64,000 nucleotides of DNA from contig NZ_CP053826.1 of NCBI RefSeq assembly GCF_013372125.1, positions 868,001-932,000 of the forward strand, given 5' to 3'. This DNA comes from Campylobacter curvus. GTDB taxonomy: Bacteria; Campylobacterota; Campylobacteria; Campylobacterales; Campylobacteraceae. A program made the position numbers and the translations under genes. Every line of letters begins with the position of its first letter. Position 1 is the first letter of the stretch. The notes under the pieces were generated by a model, which was not told the origin of the DNA, ran no database searches, and saw nothing but the letters and a program-made list of their open reading frames with translations. This document shows positions 35,708 through 45,224 of the stretch, piece by piece.

Positions 35708-37930
35708 TCATAAATAGTTTAATAAGCTTAGTTGATTGATTTTCGCGCTTGCTTGAAGCATCGCCTGATAAGATAGCGTTTTTTGAGTGAAATTTAGATA
35801 GGCTTCCGCATAGTCGGCGTCTATCACTTCGTTTTTGACAGTCAAAACATTTACCTTCATCAATGAAGCTCGCTCATTAGTGGAGGTGATGAGCTTGGTT
35901 TGAGAGCCGACTTTGGTGAGCTCTTTGTTTGCATGATCTATCAAGTGATCCAGTCTCTCGAGTGCTCCTTGCATGCCGGTGTTTCTAGGATCGCCATTTT
36001 CTGAATTTGACCTGTAATATCCCTGTCTGACCGCCTCTATCATCTTGTCAAGATCGTCAAATATATTCACGCTTGGCTCGTCGATAGTTATCGCGTTGTT
36101 TTCCGAAAATGAAAACACAGAGCCCTTTCCTTGAGACGTAGCCGGGGTAGTTCCCGTGCTATCTCCGTAAAATTTATCGGAATTTGTCGTGCTGTCGTAA
36201 GCGGCTACTTGTATCGTAGAGACGGCATTTGTCTTATCTGTGAGCTCTATTTTGCCTTTTTCGTTCATATTTACCTCGACAGCGCCTTTGCTGAGACTGA
36301 TAGCCGAGTTATAGTTGTCATATGTGTTTGCCGTCGGGATGTTGTCGCTTGCGGCCATACTGATGATGTCGTTTATCTGCCTAAAAGTTACGTCTTTAGT
36401 CGGCGTTTTAAACTGACCGTATTCGGTCGCATGCCAGATATCAAATGTCTGCGCAGCTATCGGAGTCCCCGCACTGGTAGTGCCACTAATGGTAAATTTA
36501 GCCGTCTGCGCTGGAGCTTCCTCGTGACCCAGATCGATATCTACTTTATACTTCGTCCCGTTTCTTGAAACGATCTCCATAGTTAGCTTGCGATCGTCGA
36601 TATTGTATTTGCCTTGCTCTTTTGGATACAGCTTATCTGTGCCAGCCACTTCACTTAGTCTAGTCGAGTTAGTCGCGTATTCGCCGCTTTTTCTTACAAC
36701 CTGGGAGATAGTGCCTGTTATTTTATTATCTTTTTTATCAAACCTTACTCTGTCAAAATCAAAAGAATTTACGGTATTACCGTCCTTATCCTTAAATTTG
36801 CTCTTTGTAAATTCCGTTATATGTACGGTTTTTGGATTAGCAGAGGCCATCGTCTCGAGGTCTGCTAGTGTATTTACGCCGTCTAAAGCGTTATTTGGAG
36901 CGATAGCGTTTTTATTAGCAGCGGTAGAAGTGGCTGCGACCATGTGAAAGTCGATGACTTGATTACCCTTTGTGAGATCTTTTATGTTAAATTGCCCGTC
37001 GTTATTTATGCTGACATCGACGACCTTTGTGGTCGCGGTATTGCCAAATTCTTGCCCGATCTTTTCCATCAGACTTTCTACGCTAGCACCTGCCGTCATC
37101 TTAAATTTACTAGTAAAGCTAGTGCCATCTGGCTTTTTACCCTGCATATAAAAGTAAGTATCAGGAAAGTTGATATTTGAGCTATCAAGAAAATCATAGT
37201 CCGGATTTATACTACCGGCGTATTTGCCTTGATTATCGACATTTTTCGAGTCGTTGGCGTAGTTTAGCCCTATCATATTTTTGATCTTGCTTTGAGCGGT
37301 CAGATATTTTGGATTTTCACTGACGTCAGTTTTTGTATTGTCCGTGAGGCTTACATTTGTGGTCAAAATTTTGTTGTAGTCATTATCTTTGCCCAAAAAT
37401 AGATCGTGTCCCGGGATATTATAAGGTAGCTCTATTTGAGCGCCTGCGGATGTTTTCATATAGTCGCGGTTGCCTTGATATTTGCCATTACCATCTATCG
37501 GCTTTGTGTCTACCGCACTACCGGAAAATAAAAACTGCCCGTTTATAGAGGTGTTGGCGATATTTACGAGGTGATTTTTTATACCTTGTAGCTCATTTGC
37601 CAAGGCTTCGAGTGAGGTCTTGCTATGCACATCGCTAGCGGCCTGCACTACTTTGGTCTTAAAATTTTCGAGCTGCTTTTCAAATTCTTGCAAAGATTTA
37701 TCGGTATTTTTTGAGAAATTTACGGATTTGCTCGTAGCCTCGACCACTTGAGAAAGCGTCTCCGCCTCGTAATCAAGCCTCATCGCATCATTATAAACAC
37801 TTGCATTTTCGTAAGGGTTTTGTATCTTTAGTCCGCTTGACATCTGACGGTAGCTTTTATTTACGCCTGCCATGCTGTTTTGATAGTCGTGTAAAGTCTG
37901 ACTGAATCGAAGCTGATTTGTTATTCTCAT
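35708..37930 (-). CDS. flgL: FlgL, flagellar hook-filament junction protein
   Basis: The 740-aa protein has flagellin-like ends: MRITNQLRFSQTLHDYQNSM with QMSSGLKIQNPYENAS at the start and NFTQKTLSYQAMLQASAKIN with a terminal LSLLNYL. The large middle is surface-exposed, rich in Thr, Asn and Lys. FlgL of gammaproteobacteria is near 320 aa, but Campylobacter FlgL is about this long. A sigma-54 promoter lies just upstream, as expected for a late hook gene. Confidence 0.93.
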   Translation of the reverse strand: MRITNQLRFSQTLHDYQNSMAGVNKSYRQMSSGLKIQNPYENASVYNDAMRLDYEAETLSQVVEATSKSVNFSKNTDKSLQEFEKQLENFKTKVVQAASDVHSKTSLEALANELQGIKNHLVNIANTSINGQFLFSGSAVDTKPIDGNGKYQGNRDYMKTSAGAQIELPYNIPGHDLFLGKDNDYNKILTTNVSLTDNTKTDVSENPKYLTAQSKIKNMIGLNYANDSKNVDNQGKYAGSINPDYDFLDSSNINFPDTYFYMQGKKPDGTSFTSKFKMTAGASVESLMEKIGQEFGNTATTKVVDVSINNDGQFNIKDLTKGNQVIDFHMVAATSTAANKNAIAPNNALDGVNTLADLETMASANPKTVHITEFTKSKFKDKDGNTVNSFDFDRVRFDKKDNKITGTISQVVRKSGEYATNSTRLSEVAGTDKLYPKEQGKYNIDDRKLTMEIVSRNGTKYKVDIDLGHEEAPAQTAKFTISGTTSAGTPIAAQTFDIWHATEYGQFKTPTKDVTFRQINDIISMAASDNIPTANTYDNYNSAISLSKGAVEVNMNEKGKIELTDKTNAVSTIQVAAYDSTTNSDKFYGDSTGTTPATSQGKGSVFSFSENNAITIDEPSVNIFDDLDKMIEAVRQGYYRSNSENGDPRNTGMQGALERLDHLIDHANKELTKVGSQTKLITSTNERASLMKVNVLTVKNEVIDADYAEAYLNFTQKTLSYQAMLQASAKINQLSLLNYL

Positions 37931-37964
37931 TTTAAATTCCTAAATTTTGATTATTTTTGACTAA

Positions 37965-37978
37965 GCAAAAATGATTCC
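37965..37978 (-). promoter_or_regulatory. Sigma-54 (RpoN) promoter of flgL
   Basis: On the minus strand the site reads GGAATCATTTTTGC, with GG and GC ten bases apart, the -24/-12 pattern of RpoN promoters, followed by TTAG. It lies about 35 bp before the flgL start. Hook and rod-associated genes of Campylobacter are RpoN-dependent. Confidence 0.75.
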
Positions 37979-38062
37979 GCTTTTTACAATATCGGAGAAA
38001 AGTAAAATTATTTTAGTTTTGCATTGCTATAAATAGATATTAAATTCTCCTAAATTTATAGC

Positions 38063-38068
38063 TATAAT
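38063..38068 (+). promoter_or_regulatory. -10 box for cas6
   Basis: TATAAT lies 31 bp before the cas6 ATG, with AAAAAGGA as the ribosome site. The operon diverges from flgL. No operator was recognised. Confidence 0.5.
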
Positions 38069-38098
38069 AACCACAATATATTTTTAAAAAGGACAAAA

Positions 38099-38776
38099 AT
38101 GCTAACGATAAACGCAAAGCTGCCAACGCGAAATTTACGCGTCTCAAAGGCGCTACCCCAGCTCATACAAGGCTTCATATATCGCTATTTGCCAGCCGAG
38201 GAGCACGCAGGATACAGACACGAAAAAACGGGCAAAATTTTTAAGCGGATGAATTTTGATTTTTATTTGAGCGGGGCGGATCTGCGCGTTAGATTTACGT
38301 CTTACGAGCCTGAATTTGAAAAAGCGGTCGCACTTGGAGCGCTAAAAGACGGGTTAAATTTGGGCGAACTGTGCTTCTTGGATACTACGGTGGCGGTGAG
38401 CGAGCATAGGACGAATAGCGATGATGTGGTGCTGCAAGGCTGCGTGGCGTGCGCGGTGCAGGGGCTTTTAGGGCATAAAATTTATTTGCAGGCGCAGGAT
38501 AGCAGGCATCTTGAAATGATGAAGTCTAACGCCTTGCAGCGCTTCGAGACGCTGACCGGGCGCGAATACGGCGGCGAATTCGAGCTAAATTTAAAGTGGC
38601 AAAATTTACAAAAGCCTTTTTATTTTTACTACGGCAATAACCAAACGCCCGTAATTGCTTGGCAGGCAAAATGGCACATGCAGGCTCGGCCCGAGCTAAT
38701 AAATCTAATCCTGGACGCAGGCGTGGGAAGCGGATGTATGAACTACGGGGTTGGGTTTTTGGAGGTGGTGGAGTGA
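38099..38776 (+). CDS. cas6: Cas6, crRNA-processing endoribonuclease
   Basis: The 225-aa protein ends with the glycine-rich loop AGVGSGCMNYGVGFLEVV, the defining Cas6 motif, preceded by two ferredoxin-like halves. It cuts precursor crRNA within the repeat and leaves an 8-nt handle, here ATTTGAAAC-like on both arrays. It is the first gene of the cas locus but separated from cas8 by 211 bp. Its base composition is close to host and to cas4-cas2-cas1, richer in G+C than cas8-cas3. Confidence 0.93.
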   Translation: MLTINAKLPTRNLRVSKALPQLIQGFIYRYLPAEEHAGYRHEKTGKIFKRMNFDFYLSGADLRVRFTSYEPEFEKAVALGALKDGLNLGELCFLDTTVAVSEHRTNSDDVVLQGCVACAVQGLLGHKIYLQAQDSRHLEMMKSNALQRFETLTGREYGGEFELNLKWQNLQKPFYFYYGNNQTPVIAWQAKWHMQARPELINLILDAGVGSGCMNYGVGFLEVVE

Positions 38777-38778
38777 TG

Positions 38779-38915
38779 GTTTGATAGCATTTAATGATAT
38801 AGTACTAATTTCAAATCCTAAAAAGGAAAAAATATTGTGCTATCAAACATATTCTCTTTTGAATAGTAGTATGTTTTATATTAAGAGAATATTATCTGGA
38901 AAGTTTCATATTTAA
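38779..38915. other. Structured cas6-cas8 intergenic region with a degenerate repeat; CreTA-like candidate
   Basis: Two inverted repeats lie side by side: GTTTGATAGCA (38779-38789) with 38838-38848, then ATATTCTCTT (38849-38858) with 38883-38892. On the minus strand, about 38808-38837 reads ATATTTTTTCC, a few bases, then AGGATTTGAAAT, a degenerate form of the CRISPR repeats; a second handle-like ATATGAAAC ends at 38903. CreTA RNA toxin-antitoxin pairs, whose antitoxin mimics a crRNA, lie between cas6 and cas8 in haloarchaeal type I-B loci. Confidence 0.4.
38835..38915 (+). CDS. Possible 26-aa mini-ORF in the cas6-cas8 gap
   Basis: A TTG at 38835, 8 bases after AAAAAGGA, opens MCYQTYSLLNSSMFYIKRIL then SGKFHI and a stop. 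It spans both inverted repeats. In CreT the toxic RNA carries a mini-ORF with a strong ribosome site. AGA and ATA codons occur here but are not rare in Campylobacter, so a tRNA-trapping role is not directly supported. It may be a chance frame. Confidence 0.25.
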   Translation: MCYQTYSLLNSSMFYIKRILSGKFHI

Positions 38916-38987
38916 TAATATAATACTATAAGTTAAGGTTAAGTCTTTAGGTGCTAAAATTACTTTTAAATTTTTAAGGAATATGTA

Positions 38988-40400
38988 ATGAATTTAGATT
39001 TTTCCTTGCCATGCGGTGATCCTTTTGTGGAAAACGGTAGGCTTGGACTTACAGAATTCGCCAAGAAAAATAAATTTAAATATGAGGATGAACTAAAAGC
39101 TAATTTGGAAAGAATTTTGAGATTATATACTCAAATTTGGACGCAAAGTAAGCTTTCTAGCTTTTGGCTTCATGGGGCAAATAAAAGACCTGCCAAAGAA
39201 ACTTTAAAAAAGATTGATGAGGTCTTAAAAAATAAGCCCATAATAGGTTCACCCTGTGTATGTTGTGGTAAAAAAGAGGTGATTTCTACAGAAATTTCCT
39301 CAGGAGACAGAACTATTTTACCGCTTGGATTTTCTGCGCCGAATTCAAATTTTTCTTCATCTTTTCAAGAGGCTATGATATGCAAAAACTGCTTTATTTC
39401 GCTTTTAGCTTTACCTTTAAATACGGTTCAAGTGGATGGTAAATTACTTTTTATAAGATCATCTAACGAGATAAATGAATATTGGACACAGAAAAATATA
39501 CGTGAGATAAATAAGATGTTTCTTCTGTCACCAAACGAATCATTGATAATATCAGAGATAAGATATATCGAGAATTTTATTTATATATTTTTGGAGGAGT
39601 TGGTGGAAAATATACCAAATGCCGTTCAAAACGATATATCTTTTTATCATTTTACTAATTTTGGAGCATCTCCTGATATTCAAATTTACCATATTTATAC
39701 TGATCTTACATCTTTTATACAAGAAATTTCACCAAAATATTTAAAAGATCAAATAAGCGGTAATAAGAAGGTTTTAAATTTATGGAACGATATCGTAAGA
39801 AGTAGTTTTAAATTTTTAAAACTAGAAAACGATCAGCTATATTTGAATGATAAAAAAGAATTTAAAAATATAAGCTTTAATGAAGCGAAAAAACTTTGCA
39901 AAAACGTCTTAATATCTAAATTTATAAATGGCAAGGATATAAGACGGATATTAATAAGAAAATTTATAAGTGATATAAAGGATGAAGTAAATAAGGAAAA
40001 TTTAAAAGATTTGGCACAAGCTTATAGAATTTTGATATTTAAATACTTAATAAAGGTAAAACATATGAACAAAGAAAGACTAGACTTTTTAAAAAAGGTC
40101 GCTGCTAAAATAGCAACTTTGCAAAATGCAAAGAAGCGCCTGAATGAGCTCGGAAGACAAAGGACTTTGAGCGAATTCAGAACGCTTTTGATACGTATTT
40201 TTAAGGATTACGCCAAAGAAAGTAACGATAAGTTGCTGTTTAGCGTAGATGATTTCGTATCAAAAATTCTACCTGCGGATAGCTACTTTGCCGAGACAAG
40301 AGATATATTATTTGTCGCTATTTTTGAACAGATGGCAAATAGCCTAACAGAAGATGAGATAGATGAAATGAAAATCATACAAGGAGAGGATAATGAGTGA
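38988..40400 (+). CDS. cas8b: Cas8b (Cst1-like CXXC-CXXC protein), large Cascade subunit
   Basis: The 470-aa protein has paired zinc-type motifs CVCC (about residue 86) and CKNC (about 128), the CXXC-CXXC signature of Cst1 of the Tneap-type I-B system. The rest is helical and poorly conserved, as usual for large subunits. It should recognise the PAM and help bind target DNA. It starts after AAGGAATATGTA and overlaps cas7 by 8 bp. Codons are markedly more AT-rich than those of cas6. Confidence 0.85.
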   Translation: MNLDFSLPCGDPFVENGRLGLTEFAKKNKFKYEDELKANLERILRLYTQIWTQSKLSSFWLHGANKRPAKETLKKIDEVLKNKPIIGSPCVCCGKKEVISTEISSGDRTILPLGFSAPNSNFSSSFQEAMICKNCFISLLALPLNTVQVDGKLLFIRSSNEINEYWTQKNIREINKMFLLSPNESLIISEIRYIENFIYIFLEELVENIPNAVQNDISFYHFTNFGASPDIQIYHIYTDLTSFIQEISPKYLKDQISGNKKVLNLWNDIVRSSFKFLKLENDQLYLNDKKEFKNISFNEAKKLCKNVLISKFINGKDIRRILIRKFISDIKDEVNKENLKDLAQAYRILIFKYLIKVKHMNKERLDFLKKVAAKIATLQNAKKRLNELGRQRTLSEFRTLLIRIFKDYAKESNDKLLFSVDDFVSKILPADSYFAETRDILFVAIFEQMANSLTEDEIDEMKIIQGEDNE

Positions 40401-41487
40401 TATTCAAAACTATTTTATACATGGGCTGGTTTTGATAGATGTCGATGGCGTTAGACTAAATAATCTTGGCATAGATAATAGCGCCACCAACGAGAATAAA
40501 ACTTTGACAAAGACTATAAGAAAAGGTAGGGAAATTTATCCTTTTGTTTCCGGTCAGGCTTGGAGATATTGGTGGAGAGAGGCTTGCTTTATACAAGGCT
40601 GGCAGTTAAGTCCTATCACAAATGTAAAAGGACAGCAGTATATAACAAAAGCCGATCCTTTCATGTATGCAGATGATGATTTATTCGGCTATATGAGTGC
40701 TCAAAAAGAAGAAATCGCAGAAGAAGATGGCGAAGAGTCCTCAAAAAAGAGTAAAAAACCAAAGACGAAAGATATAACGCTTACCAGGACAAGTCCGCTT
40801 AAAAATTCTATCCTGGTTGCCGTGAATACAACCAAACCGCTTGATGAATTTTGCTCTATGACCAGGCAGGACGATACACCTGCACTTTATAGTAGAGAAA
40901 TTTATTCTACTACATTAAAAGGCATGTTTTCGTTAGACTTAGATCAGGCGGGAACTTTTGTATCTATGAATCGCTCCGGCTATCAAAATATATCAAAAGA
41001 GAGTTTTAAAGAGCAATTAAGTAACAATGCTAGAGTTATAAAGGATAAAAAATACGAAGGTGTTGAAAAAATCAGGCTTGACAATAAAACAAGAGCCAAG
41101 AGGATAAGCGAGCTCATATCTGCGCTTAAAATTTTAGATGGAGGTGCCGGTAGAACGACAAACTATGCAAGCGTAAGACCTGATTTTATAATACTTTGTG
41201 TATTAAAAGGCGGTAGCAATCCTTTTGGCGGTATTTTATTTGACGATAAGGGTAAAATAGAGTCTTTGGGAGAAATTTTACAAGACATCGCAAAAGACTA
41301 TCAAGATTATATTTTAAGTGATATATACATAGGCAAGGATGCTTCATTTATGAAAAATGTAGATTTGGACTTAAAGGAGCTTTCAAATTTATCCGGAAAA
41401 ATTAAATTTCATATCGGAAATGTAGGAGAAACAATAGATAAATTTGTATCTGAAAATATAGAAAAAATCATAAATCAAATGGAATAA
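40393..41487 (+). CDS. cas7: Cas7 (Cst2/DevR family), Cascade backbone
   Basis: The 364-aa protein starts YFIHGLVLIDVDGVRLNNLG and has IRKGREIYPFVSGQAWRYWW and ITLTRTSPLKNSILVAV, the pattern of the Cst2/DevR Cas7 family; GGAGRTTNYASVRPDF follows near residue 250. Several copies coat the crRNA spacer. A charged loop (KSKKPKTKD, about 115-128) interrupts the fold. It lies between cas8 and cas5 with a 2-bp gap. Confidence 0.92.
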   Translation: MSDIQNYFIHGLVLIDVDGVRLNNLGIDNSATNENKTLTKTIRKGREIYPFVSGQAWRYWWREACFIQGWQLSPITNVKGQQYITKADPFMYADDDLFGYMSAQKEEIAEEDGEESSKKSKKPKTKDITLTRTSPLKNSILVAVNTTKPLDEFCSMTRQDDTPALYSREIYSTTLKGMFSLDLDQAGTFVSMNRSGYQNISKESFKEQLSNNARVIKDKKYEGVEKIRLDNKTRAKRISELISALKILDGGAGRTTNYASVRPDFIILCVLKGGSNPFGGILFDDKGKIESLGEILQDIAKDYQDYILSDIYIGKDASFMKNVDLDLKELSNLSGKIKFHIGNVGETIDKFVSENIEKIINQME

Positions 41488-41489
41488 CA

Positions 41490-42257
41490 ATGAGACTTTT
41501 TAGGGTTTTGTTATCATCTATCAGTGCTAGTTTTAGATATCCTAATATGATGATAAATAACCAATTAAGCATAAAATCAATGCCTTATAGCACCCTGCAA
41601 GGTCTTATAGCGGCGGCGTATGGCTCTTATGATTTTAAGGATTTATCATTTTCTTATATTTTTAGGTATGAGGCTATATTTAAAGATATCGAAACTATCT
41701 ATAAATTTAAAAATGAAAATGGAAAAATAACCGCAAACAAGCCTACAAATTTATCAAAAACCAGAGAATTTTATTATCAAGGCGATATCTATCCTAGTAG
41801 TGATGCTTTTAAAAGAGAACAGCTTTTTAATTGCTATTTGACGCTTTATCTAGACGATGAAGAAGTGGCAAAAAGCTTTTTATCACCCGTGTATCAGCTG
41901 GTTTTTGGTAGAAGCAGCGATTTGGCTCGGGTCGTATCTGTTGATGAGATAACGGCAGTAAAAATAGACGAGATGAATTACTGCGGCACGGTAATTCCTT
42001 TGGATTTTAAAATTTCGGGCGAGCTTTATGCGATGGCTAAAAGTTTTGATTATTTATCGCTTCCACGAAAGCCTATTGATATGGATATTTTTACCATACT
42101 TGACGGACTTGGTAAATTTAAAATACATCCAAAAAATAAATTTGATATGTATTCTTTACAAAATTGGGACTTTAAAAAACCAAATGTCGTAGTAAAACAA
42201 CCTGCCCTTATCGATGAAGAGTTACAAACGCCTATTTTAATGAGGAAATTTTGCTAG
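41490..42257 (+). CDS. cas5: Cas5 (I-B/Tneap), crRNA handle-binding subunit
   Basis: The 255-aa protein begins MRLFRVLLSSISASFRYPNM and has MPYSTLQGLIAAAYG, the N-terminal Cas5 motif (RAMP fold with a loop between strand and helix). Cas5 caps the 5' handle of the crRNA. It overlaps the cas3 start by 7 bp. Confidence 0.9.
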   Translation: MRLFRVLLSSISASFRYPNMMINNQLSIKSMPYSTLQGLIAAAYGSYDFKDLSFSYIFRYEAIFKDIETIYKFKNENGKITANKPTNLSKTREFYYQGDIYPSSDAFKREQLFNCYLTLYLDDEEVAKSFLSPVYQLVFGRSSDLARVVSVDEITAVKIDEMNYCGTVIPLDFKISGELYAMAKSFDYLSLPRKPIDMDIFTILDGLGKFKIHPKNKFDMYSLQNWDFKKPNVVVKQPALIDEELQTPILMRKFC

Positions 42258-44431
42258 CTAAAACGGATGGTCAAAGCTTACAAGAACATAACGGTGCACT
42301 GCTTAGATATTTTGAAAGCTATAAAGACGCGCTTGTTATGCTTCCAACATTGTGCGGATTAAATAACTTTTGGGAGCTTTTAAAAATTGCTATTATTTTT
42401 CATGATTTAGGAAAGAGTGCAAAAGACTTTCAGAATTTGATGAAAAATTTAATAAAATCATATAATTTTAGGCACGAGTGGTTAAGCGGAAGTATTTTGC
42501 TTGATCTTGATATGCCAAAAGATGAAAAAGAGCTAGTGCTAAACGCTATTTTGTCTCATCATAAAAATTTTAAAGAGTTAAAAGATCGATACAAAAAGTG
42601 CCAAAGCACAAAAGAGATGATCGAAGACGGTGATGAGATCGATTTAAAAGAAAACAGAATTTTTGAGAAAGAGATAGATACGCTTGATTTTGCTTGGATA
42701 AAATTGTATTTGGAAAATTTCAAAATTTATATTAAAAATTTTACCAAAACCGATCCGCTAGCATTCGCAAAACCGCTGCCTAAAATTTTACAAAAATGGA
42801 CTACGACGTCAAAGGATAGTATCGGTGAAAAAGAAAAATGGCAAAATATATTTTTGTCGGCGTCTTTGTCCATATGCGATCATAACGCCTCGGCAAATTT
42901 GGATAGAATTTTGATATTAAAAGAGTCAAATTTCGAGTTTTTAAATACTATTTTAAAGCCGTTTAAACACCAGCAAGACTCTTGGTCTTCACAAGATAAT
43001 ATTTTGCTCATAGCACCGACAGGACAAGGTAAAACCGAGTCTGCTCTTGGCTGGCTAAGAAATCAGCTAAAAAATAGGCAAGGCAGAGCGTTTTATCTGC
43101 TGCCTTTTACAGCTTCAATAAATGCGATGGTAAGGCGAGTATCGAAGAATTTTAAAGATGATGGATTAGTGGGGCTTTTACACGCAAAGGCAAAGTTTTT
43201 TATAGACGAATTTTACGAGAAAAAAGACGGACAAACATTTGCGGATATAGCCGATCTAAATAAAAAAGTCTATAAGCCGCTCAAAGTAGCCACTCCATAT
43301 CAAATTTTAAAATGGGCGTTTGGTGTGAAAGGCTTTGAAAAAGGGCTGACCGAGCTTGCCGGAAGCTATTTGATAATCGATGAAATTCACGTTTATAACG
43401 ACGAGCTTTATCAAAATATGTTATTTTTCTTAGAGTGGCTAATTAAAAAATTATGTGTAAAGATTTTCATTATGAGCGCAACTTTGCCTACGTTTATACA
43501 AAAACAGCTTGAAAGCGAGCTAAAAGTTAAAATCATAAAGCCCCAAATAGAGCTTTTACAAAATTTAAAAAGACATAGAATTTCTCTTATCGAAAGCAAA
43601 ATGGAAGATAAAATTTTAGAATATATCAATGGTAAAAATTTGAAAATTCTGATCGTTTGCAACACCGTTTCAAAAGCGCAAGAAATTTATAATCTATTGG
43701 GATGTTACGATTCGAAAATCATGCTTCACAGTAGGTTTAACGCAGCCGATAGAGTAAGGATAGAAGATGAAATACTTACCAAACAGCCTAAAATTTTAAT
43801 AGGAACACAAGCTATTGAAGTTAGTCTGAATATTGATTATGACGTTATATTTAGTGAAATTGCACCGCTTGATTCGCTTCTACAAAGATTTGGGCGGGTG
43901 TATAGAGGCAGAAGGATAAAGCCTGATCAAGAGCCAAATTGTTTCATTTTTACCGATATTGACCCTATTTTTAAGAAAATTTATACAAGACCAAATGTTT
44001 TGGAAAATACGCTAAACGAGCTAAGAAAACACAACGAAGAACAAATCGACGAGGAAAAAGTGCAAACGATGTTGGATAATGTTTATGAACCGATAAAAAT
44101 CGATGAAAATGAGAAGATAATTTTTTTCAAAATGCTTGATGGGCTGTATCCATATAATGTCTATGAAGACAATGAAGAGCAGTTTGATAGCCAGTTCGAT
44201 GGTGTAGAAGTGCTTCCTTGCGAACTAGAAAGTAAATTTGACGAATATATTTCCAAAGGACGATTTTTAGAAGCCGAAAAGCTTTTAGTGCCGATTTCTA
44301 AAACAAAATTTCACCAATATAAGAAGTATGGTTATATATCATCAAAGTTAAAAAAGGGATATGTTAAAATGGTGTGCTTAAAATATGACAACGAGCTCGG
44401 CCTGCTTGAAGCTGGCACCTGTTTTGATTAA
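42251..44431 (+). CDS. cas3: Cas3, target-degrading HD nuclease-helicase
   Basis: The 726-aa protein starts at a TTG within the end of cas5. It has an HD nuclease domain (first metal His in LQEHNG, then FHDLGKSAKDF near residue 50, and LSHHKNF), then a SF2 helicase with LIAPTGQGKTES (about 254), LIIDEIHVYND (DEIH box, about 376), MSATLPTF and RFGRVYRGRR. HD and helicase are fused, in the usual order. All key residues are present, so it looks active. Confidence 0.95.
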   Translation: MLAKTDGQSLQEHNGALLRYFESYKDALVMLPTLCGLNNFWELLKIAIIFHDLGKSAKDFQNLMKNLIKSYNFRHEWLSGSILLDLDMPKDEKELVLNAILSHHKNFKELKDRYKKCQSTKEMIEDGDEIDLKENRIFEKEIDTLDFAWIKLYLENFKIYIKNFTKTDPLAFAKPLPKILQKWTTTSKDSIGEKEKWQNIFLSASLSICDHNASANLDRILILKESNFEFLNTILKPFKHQQDSWSSQDNILLIAPTGQGKTESALGWLRNQLKNRQGRAFYLLPFTASINAMVRRVSKNFKDDGLVGLLHAKAKFFIDEFYEKKDGQTFADIADLNKKVYKPLKVATPYQILKWAFGVKGFEKGLTELAGSYLIIDEIHVYNDELYQNMLFFLEWLIKKLCVKIFIMSATLPTFIQKQLESELKVKIIKPQIELLQNLKRHRISLIESKMEDKILEYINGKNLKILIVCNTVSKAQEIYNLLGCYDSKIMLHSRFNAADRVRIEDEILTKQPKILIGTQAIEVSLNIDYDVIFSEIAPLDSLLQRFGRVYRGRRIKPDQEPNCFIFTDIDPIFKKIYTRPNVLENTLNELRKHNEEQIDEEKVQTMLDNVYEPIKIDENEKIIFFKMLDGLYPYNVYEDNEEQFDSQFDGVEVLPCELESKFDEYISKGRFLEAEKLLVPISKTKFHQYKKYGYISSKLKKGYVKMVCLKYDNELGLLEAGTCFD

Positions 44432-44440
44432 GGATAAGAT

Positions 44441-44938
44441 ATGTTCAAAGAAGACCAAATCACCGGCACGCTCGTAAATTATTTCATGACCTGTAAGCGC
44501 GAAGCATGGCTATACGCTCATCATATCCACGCCGATCAGGACGATGAAAACGTGCTCATGGGCAAGGCGCTCGCCGATATAAAAGAAAAAGACTTGCAAG
44601 ACTTCGCATTCTCAAATTTAAAATTTGACAAGCTATCAAAACAGCGCGGGCATTACTGCATAACTGAATATAAAAAGAGTCTAAAAAACGAGTTTGCGGG
44701 TAGGATGCAGCTACTTTTTTACATCTATATTTTAAAAACCGGGTTAAATTTAAAAGAGGTCAAAGGTAGGCTTATTAGCGGCAAAAAGGTGATCGCCGTG
44801 GATGATAGCGAGGAGAATTTTAACGTGCTTGAAGCGATTTTGCGCGAGATCACGGCTTTGGTAAATTTAGCCAAACCGCCTAAATTTACGCCTCAAAAGA
44901 TCTGCAAAAACTGCGCTTACAACGGATACTGCGCGTAA
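44441..44938 (+). CDS. cas4: Cas4, adaptation-associated Fe-S nuclease
   Basis: The 165-aa protein has one cysteine near the N-terminus (MTCKREAWLYAHH) and three at the C-terminus (CKNCAYNGYC), the four Fe-S ligands of Cas4, plus the RecB-like EYKKS and GRMQLLFYIYIL motifs. It trims and orients prespacers by their PAM. The stop shares one base with cas2 (TAATG). Confidence 0.92.
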   Translation: MFKEDQITGTLVNYFMTCKREAWLYAHHIHADQDDENVLMGKALADIKEKDLQDFAFSNLKFDKLSKQRGHYCITEYKKSLKNEFAGRMQLLFYIYILKTGLNLKEVKGRLISGKKVIAVDDSEENFNVLEAILREITALVNLAKPPKFTPQKICKNCAYNGYCA

Positions 44939-45216
44939 TGTATGCGATTTTATTTTACGACATCGCCGGCGCAGAGCAAAAAGAGAAAAACAACGCAAAT
45001 CGTATCAGAAAAGCCGTGGAAAAATTTCTGCCGCGCGTGCAGTTTTCCGTTTTTGAGGGCGAGATCAGGGCGAGCGACTTTAAAAAGCTTACAAATTTAC
45101 TGCAAAAAGAGTGCGTCCAGGAGCTTGACTCCATCGTCATTTACACGTTTAACTCGCTAAAATATTCCGAGCGCATCGTCATCGGACAGGACAAAAACGG
45201 CGCGCTGTTTAGTTAG
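44938..45216 (+). CDS. cas2: Cas2, adaptation complex subunit
   Basis: The 92-aa protein has the ferredoxin fold with the metal-site aspartate in MYAILFYDIAG and the C-terminal strand ERIVIGQDKNGALFS. It bridges two Cas1 dimers. It lies before cas1, whereas cas4-cas1-cas2 is the more common order. Confidence 0.92.
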   Translation: MYAILFYDIAGAEQKEKNNANRIRKAVEKFLPRVQFSVFEGEIRASDFKKLTNLLQKECVQELDSIVIYTFNSLKYSERIVIGQDKNGALFS

Positions 45217-45224
45217 GAGAGAGC

